From the NCBI GenBank assembly GCA_029865195.1, contig JAOUHH010000087.1:1-9709 (forward strand): 9,709 nucleotides of DNA. Direction: 5' to 3'. This DNA is from Desulfobulbaceae bacterium (GTDB lineage: Bacteria > Desulfobacterota > Desulfobulbia > Desulfobulbales > UBA5123). Position 1 is the stretch's first letter, and each line of letters starts with the position of its first letter. The notes beneath the pieces are model-generated. The model was given only the letters and a program-made list of their open reading frames with translations, was not told the origin of the DNA and searched no databases. Position numbers and translations under genes: made by a program. Positions 1-9,477 of this stretch are shown here, in pieces.

Positions 1-330
1 GATATCGTTGATGATGTCGGCGCCGGCGGTGATTGCCCGGCGGGCGACACCGGCCTTGGTGGTATCCACGGAGATGGCGACGCTGTGCCTTTGCCGGATC
101 GCCGTGATGGCCGGCAGCACCCGGGCAATCTCCTCCTCCTCCGAGACCGCCTTCGCGCCGGGTCGGGAAGATTCACCGCCGACGTCGATGATATCGGCGC
201 CGGCATCGATCATGCGGGCTGCTTGTTCGGCGATCTCCACCGCGTCTATGTAACGGCCGCCGTCTGAAAACGAATCCGGGGTGACGTTGAGAATCCCCAT
301 GATCTGCGTTTTGACGGCGGCAGCACCCAT
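1..330 (-). CDS. folP: Dihydropteroate synthase, N-terminal part (cut by window edge)
   Basis: FolP condenses 6-hydroxymethyl-7,8-dihydropterin pyrophosphate with p-aminobenzoate to make dihydropteroate in cytosolic folate synthesis; it is the sulfonamide target. Only the first 110 residues are present, against about 270-290 for the family. The pterin-binding signature GILNVTPDSFSDGG is at residues 11-24, followed by DAGADIIDVGGESSRPGA (about 46-63), then the ISVDT strand and the start of the INDI motif where the sequence ends. The ATG at 330 is supported by an in-frame TAG four codons upstream with no other start between, and by AGGG at 341-344 placed 10 bases before it. The gene begins 46 bp after ftsH in the same direction, matching the widespread ftsH-folP (often then glmM) order, so co-transcription is likely. 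Its continuation lies beyond position 1. Confidence 0.96.
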   Translation of the reverse strand, partial: MGAAAVKTQIMGILNVTPDSFSDGGRYIDAVEIAEQAARMIDAGADIIDVGGESSRPGAKAVSEEEEIARVLPAITAIRQRHSVAISVDTTKAGVARRAITAGADIINDI

Positions 331-340
331 GGCGTATTGT

Positions 341-344
341 CCCT
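341..344 (-). promoter_or_regulatory. Ribosome binding site of folP
   Basis: Read on the minus strand this is AGGG, 10 bases before the folP ATG at 330. It is the only purine-rich match in the short ftsH-folP gap. Confidence 0.5.
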
Positions 345-376
345 ATGATAGTGAAGATTTGCCCGCAGAGCAATCC

Positions 377-2230
377 CTATGCTTCGTGACCATCCCCAGC
401 CGCTGCATCGCTTACGGCTTCCTTGGCGTTGGGGTCGACAACCGAGTGGGCGGCCATGATTATCTTGATGTCCTCGGAGGTCAGGGTTTCCTTTTCAAGC
501 AGTTCATGGGCGAGGGCGCGGAGCAGGTCGATGTGTTCGGAGAGCAACTGTTTGACCTTGTCATTGGCGCCGTTTATCAGCTCCTTGACCTCATCGTCGA
601 TGCTGATGGCGGTGGCCTCGCTGTAATCGCGATGCTGATTGATTTCGCGGCCCAGGAAGATCTGTTCTTCCTTCTTGCCGTAGGAGAGCGGGCCGAGGGT
701 GTCGCTCATCCCCCATTCGCAGACCATCTTGCGGGCCATGGCGGTGGCGCGTTCAATATCGTTGGCGGCGCCGGTGGTGATTTCGTTGAAAATGATCTCT
801 TCCGCCACCCGGCCGCCCATCAGGATGCAGATGGTGTTCTTCAGGAAGGTGCGGGAAACGGTGTACTTCTCATCGGTTGGCAGCTGCATGGTCAGACCCA
901 GGGCGCGGCCGCGGGGGATGATGGTCACCTTGTGCAGCGGGTCGGTACCGGGGAGGAGCTTGGCGATCAGCGCGTGCCCCGCTTCATGGTAGGCGGTGAT
1001 CTCTTTCTCCTGGACGGTGATCATCAGGCTGCGCCGTTCCGCGCCCATCATCACCTTGTCCTTGGCCTTCTCCAGGTGTTCCATGTTGACCGTGTCGGCC
1101 CCGCCGCGGGCGGCGAGCAGCGCCGCCTCGTTCACCATGTTTTCCAGATCGGCGCCGGAAAAGCCGGGGGTGCCGCGGGAAAGGGTGGGCAGATCGGCAT
1201 CCTCGGCCAAGGGGACCTTTTTGACGTGTACCTCGAGAATCTTCTCCCGGCCCTTGACATCGGGCACCGGTACCACCACCTGCCGATCGAAACGTCCGGG
1301 CCGAAGAAGGGCCGGATCCAGCACGTCCGGCCGGTTGGTGGCGGCGATGATGATGACCCCCTCGTTGGCCTCGAAGCCGTCCATCTCGACCAGCAGCTGG
1401 TTGAGGGTTTGCTCGCGTTCGTCGTGGCCGCCACCCAGGCCTGCGCCGCGATGGCGACCGACCGCGTCGATCTCGTCGATGAAGATGATACAGGGGGCGT
1501 TCTTCTTGCCCTGGATAAACAGATCGCGAACCCTAGACGCGCCGACGCCGACAAACATCTCGACAAAGTCCGAGCCGCTGATGGTAAAGAAGGGGACATC
1601 CGCCTCGCCGGCAATGGCCTTGGCGAGCAGGGTCTTGCCGGTGCCGGGCGCGCCGGCAAGAAGGACACCCTTGGGGATTCGTCCGCCCAGGCGGGTGAAT
1701 TTTTGCGGGTCACGGAGGAAATCGATGATCTCGGTCAGCTCTTCCTTGGCCTCTTCGATACCGGCGACATCGGCAAAGGTGATCTTGCTTTTTTCCTTGT
1801 CCATCACCCGGGCTCGGCTTTTGCCGAATGACATCGCCTTGCCGCCGCCCGCCTGCATCTGCCGCATGAAGAAAATCCAGACGCCCACCAGCAGCAGCAT
1901 CGGGAACCAGGAGACGAGGATGGTGACGTACCAAGGTGTTTCTTCCTTCTGGCGGACGCGGATATTGACCCCGCTTTTGCGCAGGGTGGAGATCAGGGAA
2001 TCGTCCTGGGGCATGATCGCCTTGAAATTCTTGCCCTCGGCGGTGGCGCCACTGATCTCGTCACCCTGGATGACCACCGAGGTGATGGCGCCTTTCTCGA
2101 TGCTGGAGAGAAAGTCGCTGTAAGTCCACTCTTCGGTCACACCCTGCGGCTTGTTGAACAGATTGAAGAGCAGAACCATGGTGAGGCCGATCACCAGCCA
2201 CATGGAAAGGTTTTTGTAAAAGGTATTCAA
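377..2230 (-). CDS. ftsH: ATP-dependent zinc metalloprotease FtsH
   Basis: FtsH is a membrane-anchored hexameric AAA+ protease that degrades unassembled membrane proteins and short-lived regulators. In E. coli it degrades LpxC and so limits LPS synthesis. From the chosen start it has 617 residues, usual for the family. It has a transmembrane segment at about 10-26, a periplasmic domain, and a second transmembrane segment at about 101-122. In the AAA module, Walker A GAPGTGKT is at 193-200, Walker B IIFIDEID at 248-255, the FVGVGA pore loop near 226-231, and the arginine-finger region TNRPDVLDPALLRPGRFDRQ at 298-317. The protease domain has HEAGH at 415-419 and the third zinc ligand D491. The frame stays open to a TTG at 2248, but the TTG at 2230 is preferred: AGAGGA sits 6 bases before it, and the resulting MNTFYKNLSMWLV start matches family N-termini. 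folP follows after 46 bp. No defect is visible. Confidence 0.97.
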   Translation of the reverse strand: MNTFYKNLSMWLVIGLTMVLLFNLFNKPQGVTEEWTYSDFLSSIEKGAITSVVIQGDEISGATAEGKNFKAIMPQDDSLISTLRKSGVNIRVRQKEETPWYVTILVSWFPMLLLVGVWIFFMRQMQAGGGKAMSFGKSRARVMDKEKSKITFADVAGIEEAKEELTEIIDFLRDPQKFTRLGGRIPKGVLLAGAPGTGKTLLAKAIAGEADVPFFTISGSDFVEMFVGVGASRVRDLFIQGKKNAPCIIFIDEIDAVGRHRGAGLGGGHDEREQTLNQLLVEMDGFEANEGVIIIAATNRPDVLDPALLRPGRFDRQVVVPVPDVKGREKILEVHVKKVPLAEDADLPTLSRGTPGFSGADLENMVNEAALLAARGGADTVNMEHLEKAKDKVMMGAERRSLMITVQEKEITAYHEAGHALIAKLLPGTDPLHKVTIIPRGRALGLTMQLPTDEKYTVSRTFLKNTICILMGGRVAEEIIFNEITTGAANDIERATAMARKMVCEWGMSDTLGPLSYGKKEEQIFLGREINQHRDYSEATAISIDDEVKELINGANDKVKQLLSEHIDLLRALAHELLEKETLTSEDIKIIMAAHSVVDPNAKEAVSDAAAGDGHEA

Positions 2231-2236
2231 GGAATT

Positions 2237-2242
2237 TCCTCT
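2237..2242 (-). promoter_or_regulatory. Ribosome binding site that fixes the ftsH TTG start
   Basis: The minus strand reads AGAGGA here, with a 6-base spacer (AATTCC) to the TTG at 2230. It lies just inside the longer alternative reading from TTG 2248, so it argues that the first six codons of that version are untranslated leader. Confidence 0.7.
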
Positions 2243-2267
2243 GGACAATGGTTCATCTTTGCGTTGT

Positions 2268-2286
2268 CCGGGGGTGCTGCCCCCGG
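2268..2286 (-). other. GC-rich hairpin in the ftsH leader
   Basis: This is a perfect 7-bp inverted repeat, CCGGGGG and CCCCCGG, with a 5-base loop. It lies between carB and ftsH, 37 bases before the TTG start. No T run follows it on the minus strand, so it is not a standard intrinsic terminator. It could be a leader structure that affects ftsH mRNA stability or translation, or a pause site after carB. Confidence 0.45.
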
Positions 2287-2323
2287 CATGTTGTTGCTAG
2301 GACCTGGTCTGACCGACACGTTG

Positions 2324-2350
2324 GGCTGCCGGTTTGGTTGCCCGGCAGCC
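2324..2350 (-). other. 9-bp inverted repeat between carB and ftsH
   Basis: The arms GGCTGCCGG and CCGGCAGCC pair perfectly around a 9-base loop. On the minus strand the hairpin is followed by CAACGTG rather than a T run, and on the plus strand by AGTCC, so neither direction looks like an intrinsic terminator. It may be a leader element of ftsH, a 3' end protecting carB mRNA, or an operator. The base pairing is certain; the function is not. Confidence 0.45.
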
Positions 2351-2374
2351 AGTCCGACAACGCCTGGACCTATA

Positions 2375-2403
2375 ACCATAAGTCGGCTGCAAGGGAAAGT
2401 CCA
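2375..2403 (-). promoter_or_regulatory. Possible sigma-70 promoter for ftsH-folP
   Basis: On the minus strand, TGGACT (2398-2403) and TATGGT (2375-2380) are separated by exactly 17 bp. Each matches four of six consensus bases. The site is in the 217-bp carB-ftsH gap and would give a leader of roughly 135-140 bases carrying both hairpins. The match is modest; ftsH could instead be read through from carB or use another promoter. Confidence 0.3.
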
Positions 2404-2447
2404 GTAGCGAACTGGCGTCAGGATTGAAAAACAGCGCCGTGCGTTGT

Positions 2448-5660
<3,213 letters not shown>

Positions 5661-5736
5661 GGTATCCGCCAGACTGTTGTTTTTTATCGTTAAGGCCCGG
5701 ATGGTGCCGCGGGCTGGTCATCACTGATGTGCGTTG

Positions 5737-6846
5737 TTAGTTCATCGCCTCGATGAAACGGTCGAAGAGATAGATGGAATCGTGGGGGCCGGGGGCGTTT
5801 TCCGGGTGATGCTGGACGGAAAACGCCGAAAATTTCTTGTGCCGCATCCCCTCGACGCTGTTGTCGTTGAGGTTGATGTGGGTCAGTTCCACCTCGTCGG
5901 GGTTGAGGCTGTCCATGTCGACGCAGAAGCCGTGGTTCTGCGAGGTGATCTCGATTTTGCCGGTGGAGAGATCCTTGACCGGCTGGTTGCCGCCGCGATG
6001 GCCGAACTTGAGCTTGTAGGTCTTGCCGCCGTAGGCAAGGCCCAGCATCTGATGGCCGAGGCAGATGCCGAAGACCGGCTTTTTGCCCAGGATGGCGCGG
6101 ATGTTTTCCACCACCCCCGGCACGCCGGCCGGGTCGCCGGGGCCGTTGGAGAGGAAGACGCCGTCCGGGTTCATGGCCAGCACCTCGGCACCGCTGGTGG
6201 TTGCCGGCACCACCTGTACCGAGCAACCGCGTTCGGCCAGCAGGCGCAGCTGGTTGTATTTGAGGCCGAAGTCGAAACAGACCACCTTGTACTTGCCCGG
6301 GGCGGCGGTGGTGAAGTTACTGCCCGGCTTGGGCCCGTCCGCGGTCCAGCCGTAGGGCTCGCTACAGGTCACTTCCTTGACCAGGTCGCGGCCGAGCAGG
6401 CCGGCGGAGTTCTTGGCCTTGGCGACCAGCGAGGCGGGATCGAGATCCTTGGTGGAGACCACGCATTTCATCGCCCCGCCGATCCTGATATGGCGGGTCA
6501 GCGCCCGGGTGTCGATGCCCTGGACGCCGAGCACGCCCTGCTTCTGCAGGAAGTCGCCCAGGCTGCCGGTGGCGCGGAAGTTACAGGGGATGGGGTTGTA
6601 CTCCTTGATCAGGAACGCCTCGACCTGGATCTTGGCCGATTCGTTGTCCTCGACGTTGACGCCGTAGTTGCCGATCAGCGGGTAGGTCATGGTGACGATC
6701 TGGCCGGTGTAGGAGGGGTCGGTCAAGACCTCCTGATAGCCGGACATGGAGGTGTTGAAGACCACTTCGCCGGTTGCCTCGCCGGGGCCGGTGAATGATT
6801 CTCCTTCAAATATGGTGCCGTCTTCTAGGGCGACAAGTGCTTTCAT
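5737..6846 (-). CDS. carA: Carbamoyl phosphate synthase small (glutaminase) subunit
   Basis: CarA hydrolyses glutamine and channels the ammonia to CarB. The 369 residues fit the family (about 360-390). An N-terminal CarA-specific domain (about 1-150, with FNTSMSGYQEVLTDPSY at 30-46) precedes a class I glutamine amidotransferase domain (about 185-369). The triad is intact: nucleophile C262 in FGICLGHQM, H347 and E349 in the HHPEN motif. SNGPGDP (233-239) forms the oxyanion region. The ATG at 6846 is preceded by GAAGGA with about 9 bases spacing. It starts 42 bp after waaA and ends 76 bp before carB, all on the same strand, so it is probably transcribed with both from the promoter at 8262-8290. 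Confidence 0.98.
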   Translation of the reverse strand: MKALVALEDGTIFEGESFTGPGEATGEVVFNTSMSGYQEVLTDPSYTGQIVTMTYPLIGNYGVNVEDNESAKIQVEAFLIKEYNPIPCNFRATGSLGDFLQKQGVLGVQGIDTRALTRHIRIGGAMKCVVSTKDLDPASLVAKAKNSAGLLGRDLVKEVTCSEPYGWTADGPKPGSNFTTAAPGKYKVVCFDFGLKYNQLRLLAERGCSVQVVPATTSGAEVLAMNPDGVFLSNGPGDPAGVPGVVENIRAILGKKPVFGICLGHQMLGLAYGGKTYKLKFGHRGGNQPVKDLSTGKIEITSQNHGFCVDMDSLNPDEVELTHINLNDNSVEGMRHKKFSAFSVQHHPENAPGPHDSIYLFDRFIEAMN

Positions 6847-6888
6847 GCTTCAGCGTCCTTCGCGGGTTCTGGTTATTGGCAAAACGGC

Positions 6889-8229
6889 TCAGGCAATTGC
6901 CGAATGGCCGTTTTCATTTCGTTGTGTGAGTACTTCCAGGATCAGTTGCACCTGTTTGCCGGCAGAGCCCTGCTGGGCTAATGCCGTCTGGCGGGCGCGT
7001 TGGCCGGCCGCTGCATACTGTTCCGGGTTTTCGGCAAAGCCGATGATGGTGTCGGCAAGCTCGGCCGGGGAGTTCACCATGAACCCTGCCTGTGCCGCCT
7101 CCAGCAACTCCTTGGCGTCCAAAAAATCCTTCATGCTGGGGCCGTAGCAGACCGGTTTGCCCCAGATGGCCGCTTCCATGAGGTTGTGGCCCCCGCGGTT
7201 GACCAGGCTGCCGCCGCAGAAGATATAGCTTGCGGCACCGTAGAGGCCGGTGAGTTCTCCCATGCCGTCTACCAGCACGATGTCGGCGGTCCGACCTGCC
7301 GTCTTGCAGTGGCTGAACCGGTTCGCCTCAAGGCCGAGCACACGGTAGGCCGCCTCAATCTCGTCGATCCGCTCAATGTGGCGGGGCGCAACCACCATGA
7401 CCAGATCGGGAAGGCTTCTTTTCGCCCGCCGGAAGGTCTCGACGAGCATCGTTTCTTCGTCGCCGTGGGTGCTGCCGGCCACCAGCATGGGTTGGCCGGC
7501 GGTCAGTTGCAGCCTCTCGCGATACCGCCCGGCGGTTTCGGGGGTGGCATCGATATGCAGATCGTATTTGGCGTTGCCCAGTATCGCCACCCGCTGTGGG
7601 GCTGCGCCGATGGCGATATAGCGCTCAGCGTCTGCCGGCCTGATCGTTGCGATGCGGCTGAAGCAGTCGAGCAGACTGGCCATGAAGCGGGGGGCCAGTC
7701 GGTAGCGCTTGAAGGACCGTTCGGAAAGCCTGCCGTTCAACAGCACCGCCGGCACGTTGTCGTGTTGGAGCCGGGCAAGCAGGTTCGGCCACAATTCCGT
7801 CTCAAGGCAGATGTACGCTGTCGGGCGCAATTTCTTGACGGCCAGTCGGGCGACGATGGGCAGGTCAAGGGGCGCGTAGATGCAGCGAACATCGTCGCCG
7901 AGCTGCCTTCTTGCCACCTGCTGGCCCTGTTCGGTCATTGTCGACAGAATCAGGGTCGCGTTGGGCAATGCCTGGCGCAGTTCGTTGATAAGCGCCCTGG
8001 CGACCTGTACCTCCCCCACCGATGCGGCATGCAGCCAAATCCGCGGGGAATTTTCATGGTTTATCGAGAGCGGGGCGAAAAAACCGAACCGTTCGGCTAG
8101 CCCGTTCAGGTGTCTGCCGCTGATAAGGGCGTATATGAGAAATATGGGTAGGGCCGCCGCCACCGCCAAGTAGCTGATAAGTTTATATACTTGATACAGC
8201 AACGATGCGTGGCCCTCATCCTGCTCCAT
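6889..8229 (-). CDS. waaA: 3-deoxy-D-manno-octulosonic acid (Kdo) transferase
   Basis: WaaA (KdtA) is an inner-membrane GT-B glycosyltransferase, family GT30, that moves Kdo from CMP-Kdo onto the lipid A precursor, the first step of LPS core assembly on the cytoplasmic face. In 446 residues (family about 420-440) it shows an N-terminal membrane segment (about 16-36) and ERFG (46-49) with the expected catalytic Glu. WLHAASVGE (65-73) and ETELWPNLL (143-151) follow. The C-terminal half has VAGSTHGDEE, VVAPRH, GELTGLYGAA and GGSLVNRGGHNLMEAA, then GKPVCYGP. The ATG at 8229 has only a weak ribosome site (GAGAA). A TTG at 8202, behind GAGGG, would give MLYQVYKLISYLAV, closer to usual family starts, so the first nine residues are uncertain. 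Whether the enzyme adds one, two or more Kdo residues cannot be told. carA follows after 42 bp. Confidence 0.95.
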   Translation of the reverse strand: MEQDEGHASLLYQVYKLISYLAVAAALPIFLIYALISGRHLNGLAERFGFFAPLSINHENSPRIWLHAASVGEVQVARALINELRQALPNATLILSTMTEQGQQVARRQLGDDVRCIYAPLDLPIVARLAVKKLRPTAYICLETELWPNLLARLQHDNVPAVLLNGRLSERSFKRYRLAPRFMASLLDCFSRIATIRPADAERYIAIGAAPQRVAILGNAKYDLHIDATPETAGRYRERLQLTAGQPMLVAGSTHGDEETMLVETFRRAKRSLPDLVMVVAPRHIERIDEIEAAYRVLGLEANRFSHCKTAGRTADIVLVDGMGELTGLYGAASYIFCGGSLVNRGGHNLMEAAIWGKPVCYGPSMKDFLDAKELLEAAQAGFMVNSPAELADTIIGFAENPEQYAAAGQRARQTALAQQGSAGKQVQLILEVLTQRNENGHSAIA

Positions 8230-8245
8230 GGTCTGTTTTCTCGCG

Positions 8246-8256
8246 CCAAAAAAATC
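8246..8256 (-). promoter_or_regulatory. GATTTTTTTGG initially transcribed region, possible UTP sensor
   Basis: The minus strand reads GATTTTTTTGG, with G and A at the sixth and seventh bases after the -10 hexamer, where transcription should start, followed by seven T. At E. coli codBA and upp, a G-A-T-run start gives UTP control: high UTP favours starting at A and slipping on the T run (unproductive poly-U), while low UTP favours starting at G and escape. carAB downstream supplies pyrimidine synthesis, so the same logic would make sense. The sequence match is seen; the regulation is inferred. Confidence 0.45.
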
Positions 8257-8261
8257 AGGTT

Positions 8262-8290
8262 ATTAAACATGGAAACGGCTGCACAGTCAA
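8262..8290 (-). promoter_or_regulatory. Sigma-70 promoter of waaA-carA-carB
   Basis: On the minus strand, TTGACT (8285-8290) and TTTAAT (8262-8267) are exactly 17 bp apart, each five of six consensus bases. This is the best promoter match in front of any gene here. It lies in the 138-bp amrS-waaA gap and predicts transcription starting around 8255-8256, about 26 bases before the waaA ATG. Confidence 0.75.
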
Positions 8291-8367
8291 TAAAGAAATG
8301 GCGTCGCCGCGCCCCGCCAATGCGACCTGTTTTCCCCGGTGTGGTCTTGGGAAGATAGGAAAAACGG

Positions 8368-9387
8368 TCATTCGAAAATGCCGGCGAGAGGCTGCCGGCA
8401 GGCGCTGCAGGAACCGTTGCGGAGGTTGCCGGTGTCGGCCATGAAGCCGTGGCGGCGGATAACGATTTCGCCGCAGCCGGGGCAAAAGGTGTTTTCCCCG
8501 CCTTCGCCGGGGACATTGCCTTCGTAAACGTAGTTGAGGCCGCAGTCGAGGCCGACCTGGCGGGCGCGGCGAAGGGTTGCCACCGGGGTGGTCGGTCGGT
8601 CGGTCATCTTGTAGGTGGGGTGGAAGCGGGTGACGTGCCATGGGATATCGATGGAGACACCCTTGATGAATTCGGCAATCTCTCGCAGTTCGCGGTCGGA
8701 ATCGTTCCACCCCGGAATGATCAGGGTGGTCACCTCAACCCAGACGCCAAGGTCATGCATCAGGCGAATGGTGTCCAGGACAGGCGCAAGCCTTGCGCCG
8801 CAAACCTCGTGGTAGAATTTCTCCGTGAAGCCCTTGAGGTCGATGTTGTTGGCGTCAAGGTATGGAGCGAGTTTCTTGGTTGCCGCAGGCGAGGTGTAGC
8901 CGTTGCTGACAAAGATGTTTTTGAGGCCTGCCTCCCTGGCGAGCACGGCGGTTTCGTAGGCGAATTCGAAGAAGATGGTGGGCTCGATATAGGTGTAGCT
9001 GATGCTTTTGCAGCCGTGGCGAAGGGCCGCGTCCACCACCTGGCGGGGGGTGCGGTCTGCACCGGGCGGGGTGGCGGAGGGCTGGCGCGGGTATTGGGAG
9101 ATATCGTAGTTCTGGCAATGAAGGCAACGGAAATTGCAGCCCACGGTGGCGATGGAGAAGGAGAGCGAGCCGGGGAGGAGGTGGAAGATCGGTTTTTTTT
9201 CGATGGGGTCGACGTTTTCGCTGATCAGTTTACCGTACACCACGCTGTAGAGGCGGCCGCTACGATTTTCGCGCACCCGGCAGAGGCCGATGTTGCCATC
9301 TTTAATGCGGCAGTGATGGTTGCACAGGTCGCATTGGACGGTGTTTTTTGCCGGGTCGATGATGTTGTAGAATTCGGCTTCACGCAT
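8368..9387 (-). CDS. amrS: AmmeMemoRadiSam system radical SAM enzyme
   Basis: This is a radical SAM protein of the family that accompanies AMMECR1-like and Memo-like proteins. The reaction is not established to my knowledge; older annotations call it a pyruvate formate-lyase activase homologue. From the ATG at 9387 it has 339 residues. An N-terminal cysteine cluster C19, C22, C26, C36 resembles a second metal site. The radical SAM motif CNFRCLHC (C84, C88, C91) is followed by QN, then a TIM-barrel-like core with YTYIEPTIFFEF, NIDLKGF and TRFHPTYKM. The C-terminus carries a zinc-ribbon-like CPGC and CSAC pair. The frame is open to a TTG at 9459, but MREAEFYNI matches the usual family start and an AT-rich promoter-like stretch lies at about 9418-9434, inside the longer version. 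No clear ribosome site precedes the ATG. AMMECR1 and Memo genes are not in the window. It ends 138 bp before waaA, which has its own promoter. Confidence 0.9.
   Translation of the reverse strand: MREAEFYNIIDPAKNTVQCDLCNHHCRIKDGNIGLCRVRENRSGRLYSVVYGKLISENVDPIEKKPIFHLLPGSLSFSIATVGCNFRCLHCQNYDISQYPRQPSATPPGADRTPRQVVDAALRHGCKSISYTYIEPTIFFEFAYETAVLAREAGLKNIFVSNGYTSPAATKKLAPYLDANNIDLKGFTEKFYHEVCGARLAPVLDTIRLMHDLGVWVEVTTLIIPGWNDSDRELREIAEFIKGVSIDIPWHVTRFHPTYKMTDRPTTPVATLRRARQVGLDCGLNYVYEGNVPGEGGENTFCPGCGEIVIRRHGFMADTGNLRNGSCSACRQPLAGIFE
8375..8400 (-). terminator. Possible intrinsic terminator overlapping the end of amrS
   Basis: On the minus strand TGCCGGC (8394-8400) and GCCGGCA (8379-8385) form a perfect 7-bp stem with an 8-base loop, followed directly by TTTT (8375-8378). 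It overlaps the last codons of amrS, just before the TGA at 8368-8370. The T run is short, so termination may be partial, but it would help insulate the waaA promoter. Confidence 0.35.
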
Positions 9388-9433
9388 TGGCGGCGACCAT
9401 TTCGTTTGGGTGGCATACTTATATAATGTTATG

Positions 9434-9450
9434 TTGGCACAAGGGCTGCG
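9434..9450 (+). promoter_or_regulatory. Sigma-54-type -24/-12 promoter candidate
   Basis: The plus strand reads TTGGCACAAGGGCTGCG. The -24 element TTGGCAC is complete, and the -12 element has TGC, with the GG and GC dinucleotides exactly 12 bases apart as RpoN requires. It points right, away from amrS, and would start transcription near 9461. No ORF follows within the window, so its target would be a small RNA or a gene beyond 9709. No enhancer-binding site was recognised. Confidence 0.4.
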
Positions 9451-9477
9451 CGTGGTCAACGAAGGATTGCGTACGCT

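Noticed and set aside
281..1831. A 516-codon plus-strand open frame opposite ftsH
   Set aside because: It lies antisense to a complete ftsH with all catalytic motifs. Its product is rich in Gly, Asp and His without recognisable domains, the usual result of antisense reading in GC-rich genes.
2370..2375. TTATAG on the minus strand as an alternative -10 box for ftsH
   Set aside because: At 16-18 bp upstream there is no reasonable -35 hexamer, so the TGGACT/TATGGT pair was preferred.
5661..5736. Possible terminator or attenuator between carA and carB
   Set aside because: Only a 5-bp GCCCG/CGGGC pairing with a long loop is present, and the nearby A-rich run is on the RNA-like strand rather than a T run. 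carA and carB are normally co-expressed.
7000..8100. A 366-codon plus-strand frame opposite waaA, and a 325-codon one at 8449-9426 opposite amrS
   Set aside because: Both are entirely covered by well-supported genes on the other strand and show no protein family features.
9422..9427. Perfect TATAAT on the plus strand upstream of amrS
   Set aside because: No -35 box lies at the right distance and there is no extended -10 TG. In a short AT-rich block it is likely chance, so it was noted only within the region description.
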